Shown piece by piece: positions 23,864 to 31,343 of a stretch of DNA of 64,000 nt (within the stretch, counting starts at the first letter, position 1; the number at the start of each line of letters is the position of its first letter). Source of the DNA: Brevundimonas goettingensis (GTDB lineage: Bacteria; Pseudomonadota; Alphaproteobacteria; Caulobacterales; Caulobacteraceae). Below the pieces are notes generated by a model. It had not been told where the DNA came from, did no database searches, and saw only the letters and a list, made by a program, of their open reading frames with translations. The translations under genes and the position numbers were made by a program. The stretch covers positions 853,001-917,000 of the forward strand of contig NZ_CP062222.1 of assembly GCF_017487405.1 (NCBI RefSeq), read 5' to 3'.

Positions 23864-25677
23864 GGTTCGCGCTCCAGCACGGCCGTATCGACGACCCGGT
23901 CCAGCCAGGCGCCGACGGCGTCTTCATCCGCCCCTACCTCAGGCGGCGGCAGGCCTTCGGCGGCGAAGGCGCGCGCGATGACGTCGAAATCCATGGGATC
24001 CTCCTCCAGAGCGGGGGGCGATGCCGGCGCGGCGACCGGCGCCAGATCGGGGGCGGGCCGCAGTCGGCGGTGGAAGGCGCGCTCCCGGAAATAGGCGATC
24101 TTCCGGCCCCGGACCGGGGGCAGGCCGGCCTTCAGCACGATCAAGGCGGTCTGCGGCAACTGCATCAGTTCCTGGGGCAGCATCAGAGCCCGACGCTGGT
24201 CGGAGACCGTCGTGCTGCGCCGACCCGCGCTGAGTCCCGTCGGTCGGCTGCGGCTGCGGCCGTCCGTCGTATAGGCGCCGAGCCGATCGCTGAGCTCCTG
24301 GGCGATCTTGAGCTCCTTGGGCGCAAAGACGATCTCGACCCCGCAGTTGGTCATCACCTCCTCGGCCACGTCCGGGCCGTAGATCGCCCTCAGCTGCGAA
24401 GGGCTCTGAAGCACCGCCAGCAGCCGCAGCCCGTAGCCGGCGACCCAGGCGAAGGCGTGGGCCAGGACCGGCGCCGGTCCGAGACGGGCGAACTCGTCGA
24501 GGACGATCAGGGCGGGACGGTCGGCGGGACCGGGCAGGGCGCGGCTGTTCAGATCGACCAACTGCTGGAAGAGCAGGGCGTAGAGGGGCTGGATCCGCAG
24601 CATGTTGTCCGGCGTGGCGCCCAGATAGAGGGAGAGCCGGCCGCCGCGGAGATCGCGCAGGTCGAAATCGGACGCGGCGGTGGCGGCGTCGACCCGTGGG
24701 TTGAGCCACAGCCCCATCCGGGTGGTGATCGACTGGCGCACCGAGGCGAAGGTGTTCTCGCTGGAACTGGTGAAGTCGGTGAGCGCGGCCACGACCGGTC
24801 CGGGCAGGGGGCGACCCTCCCGATCCCGGGCCGCGACGATCCGGGGCAGCCGCGCGCGGGCGTCGCCGGCGGTGAGCTGGCGGAAGATCTCGCCAAGGGT
24901 GAAGGGGCGTTCGGGCGTGGCCGCGACATAGCCGCCGACGCCGATGAAGCCGGTCCGCGCCGCCTCGGCCCAGAAGGGGTCGGCCCGTTCGTGGACCGGG
25001 AACAGCATCACCGCCATGCGCTGCAACTCGTCGAGCACCGCGATGGGGTCCGCGCGATCAACATGGCCCAGCGGGTTGAAGCGCGCCGTGCGGCCGTCCC
25101 GCGCCAGGGGGTCGAACAGATGCACCGTCTGGCCGGCCTCGGCGCGATAGCCCGCCGTGGCGAGGAAATTCTCGCGCTTGATGTCCAGCACGACCACGGA
25201 GTCCGGCCAGGCCAGCAGATTGGGGATGACGACGCCGACGCCCTTGCCGGTGCGGGTAGGGGCGTACAGCATGACGTGTTCGGGACCGTCGGCGATGAGG
25301 AAACCGCCGTCGGCACGCCCCAGGACGACGCCGCGGTGCGCCCGCAGCCCCGCGCGTCGCTGTTCCGACCCCGAGGCCCAGCGGGCGGCGCCGTGCAGGG
25401 GCCGGCGCCGCGTGAGCAGGACGGCCGCGACGAGAACCGCGCCGACCAGGGCCGAAACCGAGACCCCGACGGTCAGCCAGCGGCGCACCTCGGGATCCTG
25501 GCGATAATACCAGAGCCAGGCCGGAACCCGGGTCGGGTCGATGGCGTCGGAGAACTGGCCCAGACCGACCAGGGCGATGAGTACGGCGAGGACGGCCAGG
25601 ATGCTCAAGGCGGCCAGGCCGCCGAGGGCGACCGCCGCCGCCCTAGCTCCCGGGCTGGCGCTTGCGAACCGGGTCAT
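23860..25677 (-). CDS. virD4: VirD4/TraG type IV coupling protein
   Basis: 605 residues. Two N-terminal membrane segments (about 12-35 and 70-90) are followed by Walker A APTRTGKGVGVVIPN, VLDIKRENF and Walker B ALIVLDEFARLG, with the family-specific GYGLRLLAVLQSPSQL. It is the hexameric ATPase that couples the relaxosome to the secretion channel at the inner membrane. It overlaps virB11 by 35 bp in the same operon. Confidence 0.93.
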   Translation of the reverse strand: MTRFASASPGARAAAVALGGLAALSILAVLAVLIALVGLGQFSDAIDPTRVPAWLWYYRQDPEVRRWLTVGVSVSALVGAVLVAAVLLTRRRPLHGAARWASGSEQRRAGLRAHRGVVLGRADGGFLIADGPEHVMLYAPTRTGKGVGVVIPNLLAWPDSVVVLDIKRENFLATAGYRAEAGQTVHLFDPLARDGRTARFNPLGHVDRADPIAVLDELQRMAVMLFPVHERADPFWAEAARTGFIGVGGYVAATPERPFTLGEIFRQLTAGDARARLPRIVAARDREGRPLPGPVVAALTDFTSSSENTFASVRQSITTRMGLWLNPRVDAATAASDFDLRDLRGGRLSLYLGATPDNMLRIQPLYALLFQQLVDLNSRALPGPADRPALIVLDEFARLGPAPVLAHAFAWVAGYGLRLLAVLQSPSQLRAIYGPDVAEEVMTNCGVEIVFAPKELKIAQELSDRLGAYTTDGRSRSRPTGLSAGRRSTTVSDQRRALMLPQELMQLPQTALIVLKAGLPPVRGRKIAYFRERAFHRRLRPAPDLAPVAAPASPPALEEDPMDFDVIARAFAAEGLPPPEVGADEDAVGAWLDRVVDTAVLEREP

Positions 25678-26650
25678 GCCAGACCTCCGTCACGCGGAAG
25701 CGCCCGTCGACCTTCTTCATCTGGATGACGACGTCGACGAGCAGATGCAGCAGGGCGCGGATGTCCTCGCGCGGCAGGTCGCGCCCGCCTTCGGACTCCC
25801 GCACCAGCAGGGTGAGTTGCTCGAAGGCCAGGGCGGCGGAATCCGCATGCACCGTGGTGATCGACCCGGGATGGCCCGAGTTGACGTTGCGCAGATAGAA
25901 GAAGGCCGTCCCGTCGCGGAGCTCCTGCAGCAGGATACGATCGGGCCGCATGCGCAAGGCGCTTTCCAGAAGCTGCTTCGGTCCGATCCTGGCCAGCCCC
26001 TGTCCGTCCTTGGAATAGACCAGATGGACGACGTTGCGGTGCGGCACCACGAACTCGCGGGTGTCCTCGATGGTCAGCAGGCGCTCATGGTCCGGGATGA
26101 GTTCGATCAGCCCCTTGGCCAGGGTCGTCTTGCCCGAGCCGGTCGAGCCCGAGATCAGGATGTTGCGCCGGGCGGTGACCGCCAGGGTCAGAAAGCCCGG
26201 CCAGTCGCCGGCCGACCGCAGACGGATCAGTTCGGCGTCGACGAGGTCCGTGGCGTCCGCCTGGGCGTCGGCGACCTCGTCGAACAGGCCGGCCGCCGCG
26301 AACTCCGCCAGGCCGAGACGGCGCCGCGACGGCTTTCTCAGGGTCAGGGAGAGGCCGCCGTCCGCCGCCACCGGGGGCAGGACGATCTGGCAGCGCACGT
26401 CGCCGGGCAGGGTGGTCGAACAGATCGGCTGTTCAGGGCCCACATCCTGACGGGTGTAGGCCGCGGCCGCCACCGCCAGGGTGCGCAGCCACGCCTCGGT
26501 CAGTTCGGGCGCCTCCGTCCAGCGCCAGGCGCCGTCCGCCTCGACCCCGACCTCGCCCGGCCGGTTTATGACGACCTCGGTCACCGCCGCCGGCTCGAGG
26601 AAGGGGCGGAGCGGCGCGAGGTAGTGATCCAGGACCGAGGTGTCGTCCAT
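25643..26650 (-). CDS. virB11: VirB11 secretion ATPase
   Basis: 335 residues. N-terminal domain (EVVINRPGEVGVE), Walker A ISGSTGSGKTTLAKGLIELI, Asp box IEDTREFV, Walker B region RILLQELRDGTAFFYLRNVN and the His box SGHPGSITTVHAD are all in the usual order. VirB11 is the hexameric traffic ATPase at the base of the type IV secretion channel. The start at 26650 is chosen because it overlaps the virB10 stop; the longer upstream frame is a shadow of virB10. Confidence 0.93.
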   Translation of the reverse strand: MDDTSVLDHYLAPLRPFLEPAAVTEVVINRPGEVGVEADGAWRWTEAPELTEAWLRTLAVAAAAYTRQDVGPEQPICSTTLPGDVRCQIVLPPVAADGGLSLTLRKPSRRRLGLAEFAAAGLFDEVADAQADATDLVDAELIRLRSAGDWPGFLTLAVTARRNILISGSTGSGKTTLAKGLIELIPDHERLLTIEDTREFVVPHRNVVHLVYSKDGQGLARIGPKQLLESALRMRPDRILLQELRDGTAFFYLRNVNSGHPGSITTVHADSAALAFEQLTLLVRESEGGRDLPREDIRALLHLLVDVVIQMKKVDGRFRVTEVWHDPVRKRQPGS

Positions 26651-27774
26651 CAGCGCGGCCGAAGCTGGTAGACCCCGGCGAAATCCAGGTCCTGGGCCAC
26701 GAAGATCGACACCTCGGCGCCCTGGCCCTTGCGCAGCGTCGGCGGGATTTCGACCGAACCCTGGAGGGCGACGCTCGCTGCATCGGATGGGACGCGGGCC
26801 ATCGAGGATGCGCCGTCGTTCCGGCCGGCGGCGGCGTAGACGCCGTCGTCGACGATGGAGAGCAGCAGGGCGCCGCCGAACCGGTCCCAGAAATGGGTGT
26901 CGACCACGCCGTCGAACCCCGCCCGACCCAGGGCGTCGGCAGCCGGCGAGGCCAGGGCGACGGCGACTCCGGTCGGCGTCACCGCCCGGGTCCAGAGGAC
27001 GAACAGTCGACGACGGCCCTGCTGTAGCCCTCCGCGATACTCGCCCAGAACCCGGGTGCCGCGTTCCATCAGGACCACGGCCCCGTTGTCGGACCAGACG
27101 TCTCGCGGCAGGACGCAAGTCACAAAGCCGGGCGTGGTGCTGTCGAGGGCCGTCTGCAGGACGCAGGGCACGCTGGTCCCCGCGGTGACCAGCAGGTTGC
27201 GGTCCGGCAGGCGGCCGGCGCGGGTCTGGCCCACGGGCGTGACCTGTCGCAACTGGTCGAGCGACGTCGGTTCGCCTGGAGGCGTCGGCGTCGTCAAGAT
27301 CGACGGCGCGCCCGGCTGGCCGCCGCCCGCCCGGCTATAGGCGAGGACGGGCGCGCGTCGGGCGCTTTCGGCCAGGGCGCGGCGCTGTTCCGCCGGACTG
27401 GGGCCGGAACGGGGTGTCGCCGGATTCCGGGGCGCGGCCTCCAGAGGCGGGATGGGCTCTTCGCCGGTCAGGGTCGGCGCGTCGGGATCGACGGCGGCGT
27501 TGCTCAGCAGGGGCGGCGCCTCGCGGCGGGCGGGCTCGAACGGCGTCGTCTGCCGGGCGGGCTCGTCGCGACGGGCCGGTTCGGCGTCGCCGGCGTCGCC
27601 GCGATCCCAGCTGGCGATCAGGAAGACGCTGCATCCGACGGCCAGGGCGGCCAAAGTGATGACCTTGCCCTGCCGACCGCCGAGCCGTCCGGCGATCGGC
27701 GAGACGCCGCGATCGGCCGGCGCGGCGGGCGGGCGAGGGGCGTCGGCCGGCGGCGTGGGGTCGGGCGCGCTCAT
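26650..27774 (-). CDS. virB10: VirB10 core-complex protein
   Basis: 374 residues with a cytoplasmic N-terminus, one membrane helix at about 38-55 (VITLAALAVGCSVFLIAS), a Pro-rich periplasmic linker and a C-terminal beta-barrel domain (NLLVTAGTSVPCVLQTALDS, VWSDNGAVVLMERGTRVLGEY, GRAGFDGVVDTHFWDRFGG). VirB10 spans both membranes and senses ATP energy from VirB11/D4. Overlaps both neighbours by a few bases. Confidence 0.93.
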   Translation of the reverse strand: MSAPDPTPPADAPRPPAAPADRGVSPIAGRLGGRQGKVITLAALAVGCSVFLIASWDRGDAGDAEPARRDEPARQTTPFEPARREAPPLLSNAAVDPDAPTLTGEEPIPPLEAAPRNPATPRSGPSPAEQRRALAESARRAPVLAYSRAGGGQPGAPSILTTPTPPGEPTSLDQLRQVTPVGQTRAGRLPDRNLLVTAGTSVPCVLQTALDSTTPGFVTCVLPRDVWSDNGAVVLMERGTRVLGEYRGGLQQGRRRLFVLWTRAVTPTGVAVALASPAADALGRAGFDGVVDTHFWDRFGGALLLSIVDDGVYAAAGRNDGASSMARVPSDAASVALQGSVEIPPTLRKGQGAEVSIFVAQDLDFAGVYQLRPR

Positions 27775-28598
27775 GACCGGCCTCCGAGCGGCGCGCGATC
27801 GACGACCGGCGAGGCCGTCCCGGTGCCCACGCCGACTCCGCGGCGGTCATAGGCGTCGTTGAACAGGCACAGGACCGACTGGCCCCGCCTCAGCCGCAGA
27901 CCCCGCGTCACGCCGTGGATCACCACGAACTCGCCGCGGACGTCGTAGGGGATCAGGCGCTCAGATCCGTCCTCTCCGACCTCGAACACGGCCGGTAGCG
28001 CCTGGACGCCGGGGAAACGCAGCACGGTGAAGCGGCCATTGTCGCTGACCTCGCTCGGCTGCAAGGCGGCGTCGCCCTGGGCGGACCAGGCCAGATTGCG
28101 GGTCCCCTCGACGACCCCCCGCTCCAGCTCCAGTCCGATGAGGCGTTGCTCCACGGCCTCGGCCTGGACGGCCAGCGCCCGGGCCGCCTGGGCCTGTTCG
28201 TCGGCCGGGTAGCGGAACCTGACCTGATAGGCGATCGCCGTCCGGTCACCGGCCTCGCGGGCGAGCAGCTCGAAGGCGTAGTGCCGGACCGCGCCCTCGC
28301 GCTCGGTGACGACCAGAAGATTGGTCGCCTGATGGCGTTCCCGAGGCTTGAGGAAGAGCACCGAACCCTCGGCGGCCACCTCCCAGGCGACGCTGTCGCC
28401 GATCGCGGCATGGCGAATGGTCTCCTCCGGCGAGAAGACGATCTGGGTCGCCGTGCGGAACGCCCCGGCGATCCGGTAAACGGCCGCCGGATCATAGGTG
28501 AGCTCGCGAATACGCGGATCCAGCGGGGCCTGCGCCGCGGCCGGGGACGCGAGGGCAAGGGCGGCGATCAGGGGCAGGAGGAAAATGGGGCGTCTCAT
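27771..28598 (-). CDS. virB9: VirB9 core-complex protein
   Basis: 275 residues with a signal peptide (LPLIAALALASPAAA). DPRIRELTYDPAAVYRIAG and IVFSPEETIRHAAIGDS are the N-terminal VirB9 signature, and RLIPYDVRGEFVVIHGVT with the C-terminal RLRRGQSVLCLFND is the VirB7-interacting domain. It forms the outer-membrane ring with VirB7 and VirB10. ATGA overlaps with both neighbours show a tightly coupled operon. Confidence 0.92.
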   Translation of the reverse strand: MRRPIFLLPLIAALALASPAAAQAPLDPRIRELTYDPAAVYRIAGAFRTATQIVFSPEETIRHAAIGDSVAWEVAAEGSVLFLKPRERHQATNLLVVTEREGAVRHYAFELLAREAGDRTAIAYQVRFRYPADEQAQAARALAVQAEAVEQRLIGLELERGVVEGTRNLAWSAQGDAALQPSEVSDNGRFTVLRFPGVQALPAVFEVGEDGSERLIPYDVRGEFVVIHGVTRGLRLRRGQSVLCLFNDAYDRRGVGVGTGTASPVVDRAPLGGRS

Positions 28599-29278
28599 CG
28601 GATGACCTCCGGATCGGCGCGGTAGGATGTCACCTGGAAGCCGAGGGGATTCCTCAGACGGTCCGGCTCGGACATCGGCGCGCGAGTGTAGGTGAAGGCG
28701 ATGGTGGCGATCCAGTCGCTCTCCACGGTCTGCTGGGCTTGGCGGACCGTGCGGTGGAAGCGGACGTTGGCGACGCCGTCGTTGATGAAGCCGATGGCGC
28801 GGATCGAGATGATGGCCTCGCCGTCGCGGCCGTAGAGGTTCTGCGGACTGGCGGGATTGGAGCCGCGGAACAGATCGGCCCACCGCCGCTGTTCGGCCGG
28901 CGCCGACAGGATGGAGACCAGCCGGAAGGCGTCCTCTGCGGCCGGATCGAGGTAGCCCTCGCGCTGGCGCACATACTGGCCGAGGAAATATTTGCTGACG
29001 GCCTCGTCGTAGCGGACCGGCCCATCCTCGGCCGAGAGGCCGCGCATGACGTCGACCGCCCCGGTCGCCTGGTCCACCCGGATGACGAAGGGCTCGGTGG
29101 ACTTCAACGGCGTCAGCATCGCCACCGCGCCGGTCGCGATCACCGCCAGCCCCGTAGCCAAGGCGGCGGCCGACCAGGCCAGGCGTCGGGACCGGAGCGC
29201 CGAGGCCAGACGGTCCTGATCCCAGCGTCGCGCCTCGGTGAAGTAGCGCTTCAGGTCAGGGGAGGGGACGCCGCTCAT
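28595..29278 (-). CDS. virB8: VirB8 inner-membrane scaffold protein
   Basis: 227 residues. One membrane helix at about 33-55 and a periplasmic NTF2-like domain (STEPFVIRVDQATGAVDV, DEAVSKYFLGQYVRQREGY, VESDWIATIAFTY, NPLGFQVTSYRADPEV), all typical of VirB8. It nucleates assembly of the secretion apparatus. Confidence 0.92.
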   Translation of the reverse strand: MSGVPSPDLKRYFTEARRWDQDRLASALRSRRLAWSAAALATGLAVIATGAVAMLTPLKSTEPFVIRVDQATGAVDVMRGLSAEDGPVRYDEAVSKYFLGQYVRQREGYLDPAAEDAFRLVSILSAPAEQRRWADLFRGSNPASPQNLYGRDGEAIISIRAIGFINDGVANVRFHRTVRQAQQTVESDWIATIAFTYTRAPMSEPDRLRNPLGFQVTSYRADPEVIR

Positions 29279-29469
29279 GCGCAGCCTCCCGTGTCCGAGC
29301 TTACGGCCTCGGGGACCGATGGGGGTTCGGTCTGCGGCGCGAGCACCGATCCGTGGGGATTGGCGGGCCGCCGGGCCGAGCCGTCGCAGGTCGGCAACGC
29401 CGGATCGCCCCGGTGGGCGCAGGCGCCCAGCAGCATCAGGCCGGCGAACAGGAGGGAGCGATAGGTCAT
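29275..29469 (-). CDS. virB7: VirB7-like lipoprotein
   Basis: 64 residues with a lipobox at LLGACAHRG (Cys17) and a conserved short motif CDGSARRPANPHG seen in VirB7-type proteins next to virB8. The second Cys could disulfide-bond to VirB9. The position between virB6 and virB8 supports the assignment, although the sequence is short. Confidence 0.75.
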   Translation of the reverse strand: MTYRSLLFAGLMLLGACAHRGDPALPTCDGSARRPANPHGSVLAPQTEPPSVPEAVSSDTGGCA

Positions 29470-29470
29470 G

Positions 29471-30391
29471 TCAGGCGCCTCTCGGTCGGATGGTGCCGCC
29501 GCCCCTGGGCGGCTGGCGGCTGGCTTCTTGCGGACCTTGAGACCGGCCGGAGCCGCTCCCGCCCAGGGCCGCGGCGTTGGCGAAGTCGGCGAGGCCGGCG
29601 CTGGCGCCGCCCGCGATGCCGGCGGCGATGGCCGGGGTCTGCAGAAAGAAGATCGCCCCGAGCAGGCACAGGGCGATGAAGATCAGCCCGCCGATCATCG
29701 GGTCGGCTCCCTGGATCGCGCCCCACTGGTCGCGCACGAGCGACAGGACCAGCTGGAAGATGACGATGATCAGGGCGAACAGGACGAGATAGTTCACCGC
29801 CTGGCTGAGCCAGCCGAAGAAGAAGCGGCGGGTGGCGTCGAACAGGGCGCAGGCGATGAAGATGGGGCCGAGGGTGACGAGCAGCGCCAGAGCCAGTTTG
29901 GCCACCAGCACCACCCCGAACCCGAGGGCGGCGGCCAGGGCGCCGATGATGAAGACGGCGGCCGACACCACCCAGGGACCGGGATTGAAGGCCGAGCCCT
30001 CGCGCGAGATGTCCTCGCCCAGCCAGGCCGCATAGGCGAAGAACTGGTCGAAGGCCGCGCCGACGCTCGGCGTGTCCGCGCCGCTGACGGCCCGGGTCAG
30101 GGCGTTGGGCAGGCCGGTGAACAGCGGCTCGGTGACGAAGGTCGAATAGGCGGCCGTCGTCGCCAGCAGATACAGGAAGGCCAGCTTCAGCGACCGGACC
30201 GCGAAATCCATCACCGGTTCGCTGATCGCGCCCCTCAGGATGGCGACGCCGTAGAGCACGACATAGAGGACCAGGGCGATGCGCAGCGGCCCTTCGACCT
30301 CGGCGATCACCGAGGACAGACGGTCGCCGAGGAAGACGTTGAGCCGCTCGTCGATGAAGTCGTAGCTGGGCTCGAAGACGCGAAAGCTCAT
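29471..30391 (-). CDS. virB6: VirB6 polytopic membrane protein
   Basis: 306 residues with five to seven membrane segments over residues 35-250. The conserved central tryptophan-containing loop and the segment LALALLVTLGPIFIACALFDATR are typical of VirB6/TrbL proteins, which form part of the inner-membrane channel. The C-terminal tail is Gly/Arg/Pro-rich and cytoplasmic. Confidence 0.9.
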   Translation of the reverse strand: MSFRVFEPSYDFIDERLNVFLGDRLSSVIAEVEGPLRIALVLYVVLYGVAILRGAISEPVMDFAVRSLKLAFLYLLATTAAYSTFVTEPLFTGLPNALTRAVSGADTPSVGAAFDQFFAYAAWLGEDISREGSAFNPGPWVVSAAVFIIGALAAALGFGVVLVAKLALALLVTLGPIFIACALFDATRRFFFGWLSQAVNYLVLFALIIVIFQLVLSLVRDQWGAIQGADPMIGGLIFIALCLLGAIFFLQTPAIAAGIAGGASAGLADFANAAALGGSGSGRSQGPQEASRQPPRGGGTIRPRGA

Positions 30392-30402
30392 CGTCGGGCT
30401 CC

Positions 30403-30618
30403 TCAGAAGGCCCGCTCATAGGCGCGCATCCGCGCCTCGCGACGCGCGTCCGCCAGACCGCGCCGCGCCGCCTCGCATTCGTCGTTGGTGCGGCCGGCGT
30501 CGCAGGCCGCCACGACCGCCTCGGCCGCGTCGGGATCGGCGGCGAAGTCATCAGCGGTCCGGTCGGTCGCCCCGCAGCCGACGAGGCCGAGCGCGACGAG
30601 CAGCGCGGACCGTTTCAC
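30403..30618 (-). CDS. small lipoprotein, EexN-like
   Basis: 71 residues with a lipobox (LGLVGCGAT, Cys15) followed by ACDAGRTNDECEAARRGLADARREARMRAY. Short lipoproteins with this C...C pattern between virB5 and virB6 are usually annotated as entry-exclusion (EexN/TrbK-like) proteins that block redundant conjugation. Overlaps virB5 by 4 bp. The C-terminus, MRAYERAF, resembles that of VirB5 (MDVYERAFR), which is curious. Confidence 0.6.
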   Translation of the reverse strand: MKRSALLVALGLVGCGATDRTADDFAADPDAAEAVVAACDAGRTNDECEAARRGLADARREARMRAYERAF

Positions 30619-31343
30619 CGGAACGCCCGTTCGTAGACATCCATACGGGCCGCCCGGGCGGCCTCGGCCCGTTCCCGGGCGCGCTGCTCTTCCAGCCGCG
30701 CCTCAGCCGCCTGGGTCAGGGCGAGACCCTGCAGCCGTACCTGCTCGTTCTGGATCAGCGCCTGTTCCGCCGCGAGGCGAGCTTCCAGGTCCATGACGGC
30801 GCGGGCGTTGGGCGCGGTGTCGAGGGCGGAGCGGAGCGTCTCCAGACCCTGCAGGCGAAGATCCGCCGCGCCGGCCACCGCTTCGCCCACCGCGAGATCC
30901 CGCGCGGTCCGGGCGCCCGCCCGTTCGAGGCTGTCGCGATAGTAGGCTTCCGCCGAACCCGGATCGCCCGCGGGCGGCGTGTACAGCCGGGTGTCGCGGC
31001 GAATGGCGTCGGCGCGTTCGGCCAGGTCGCCGAGCGCGGACAGGTCGCCATTGGCCGCCGCCCGCAGCGAACGCATGTCGGGCAGGGGGTTGCGCACCGT
31101 CGGCAGTCCCAGCTCGCTGGCCAGGGCGTTGACGCCGGACAGGTCGTTCAGGCTGTCGAACAGCTGCTGGCCCTGCTCGACCTGGGTCTGCAGCGCCCTC
31201 AGCTGCTCCAGGGTGGTGCGGGCCTCCTCGACCATCTGGGCCAGGGCCCGGGGGTCGTGGACGATCTGTTGCGCCTGGACGGCCGGGGCGCCGGCGAGGA
31301 CGAGGCAGGCGGCCGTCGCGACGAAGGGGATGCGGGCTCTCAC
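30615..31343 (-). CDS. virB5: VirB5 minor pilin / TrbJ-like protein
   Basis: 242 residues with a signal peptide (ATAACLVLAGAPAVQA) and a long coiled-coil domain: QIVHDPRALAQMVEEARTTL, LRALQTQVEQGQQLFDSLND. It matches VirB5/TrbJ proteins, located at the pilus tip. The operon context is clear. ATG overlaps the virB4 stop region. Confidence 0.88.
   Translation of the reverse strand: MRARIPFVATAACLVLAGAPAVQAQQIVHDPRALAQMVEEARTTLEQLRALQTQVEQGQQLFDSLNDLSGVNALASELGLPTVRNPLPDMRSLRAAANGDLSALGDLAERADAIRRDTRLYTPPAGDPGSAEAYYRDSLERAGARTARDLAVGEAVAGAADLRLQGLETLRSALDTAPNARAVMDLEARLAAEQALIQNEQVRLQGLALTQAAEARLEEQRARERAEAARAARMDVYERAFR

Noticed and set aside
24070..25728. 552-codon open frame on the plus strand opposite virD4
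   Set aside because: Antisense shadow with Gly/Arg/Asp-rich composition; virD4 carries all ATPase motifs.
25643..27118. Long 491-codon frame extending virB11 upstream
   Set aside because: The extra N-terminal 155 codons lie entirely inside virB10 in another frame and are low-complexity Arg/Pro; the ATG at 26650 fits the family start.
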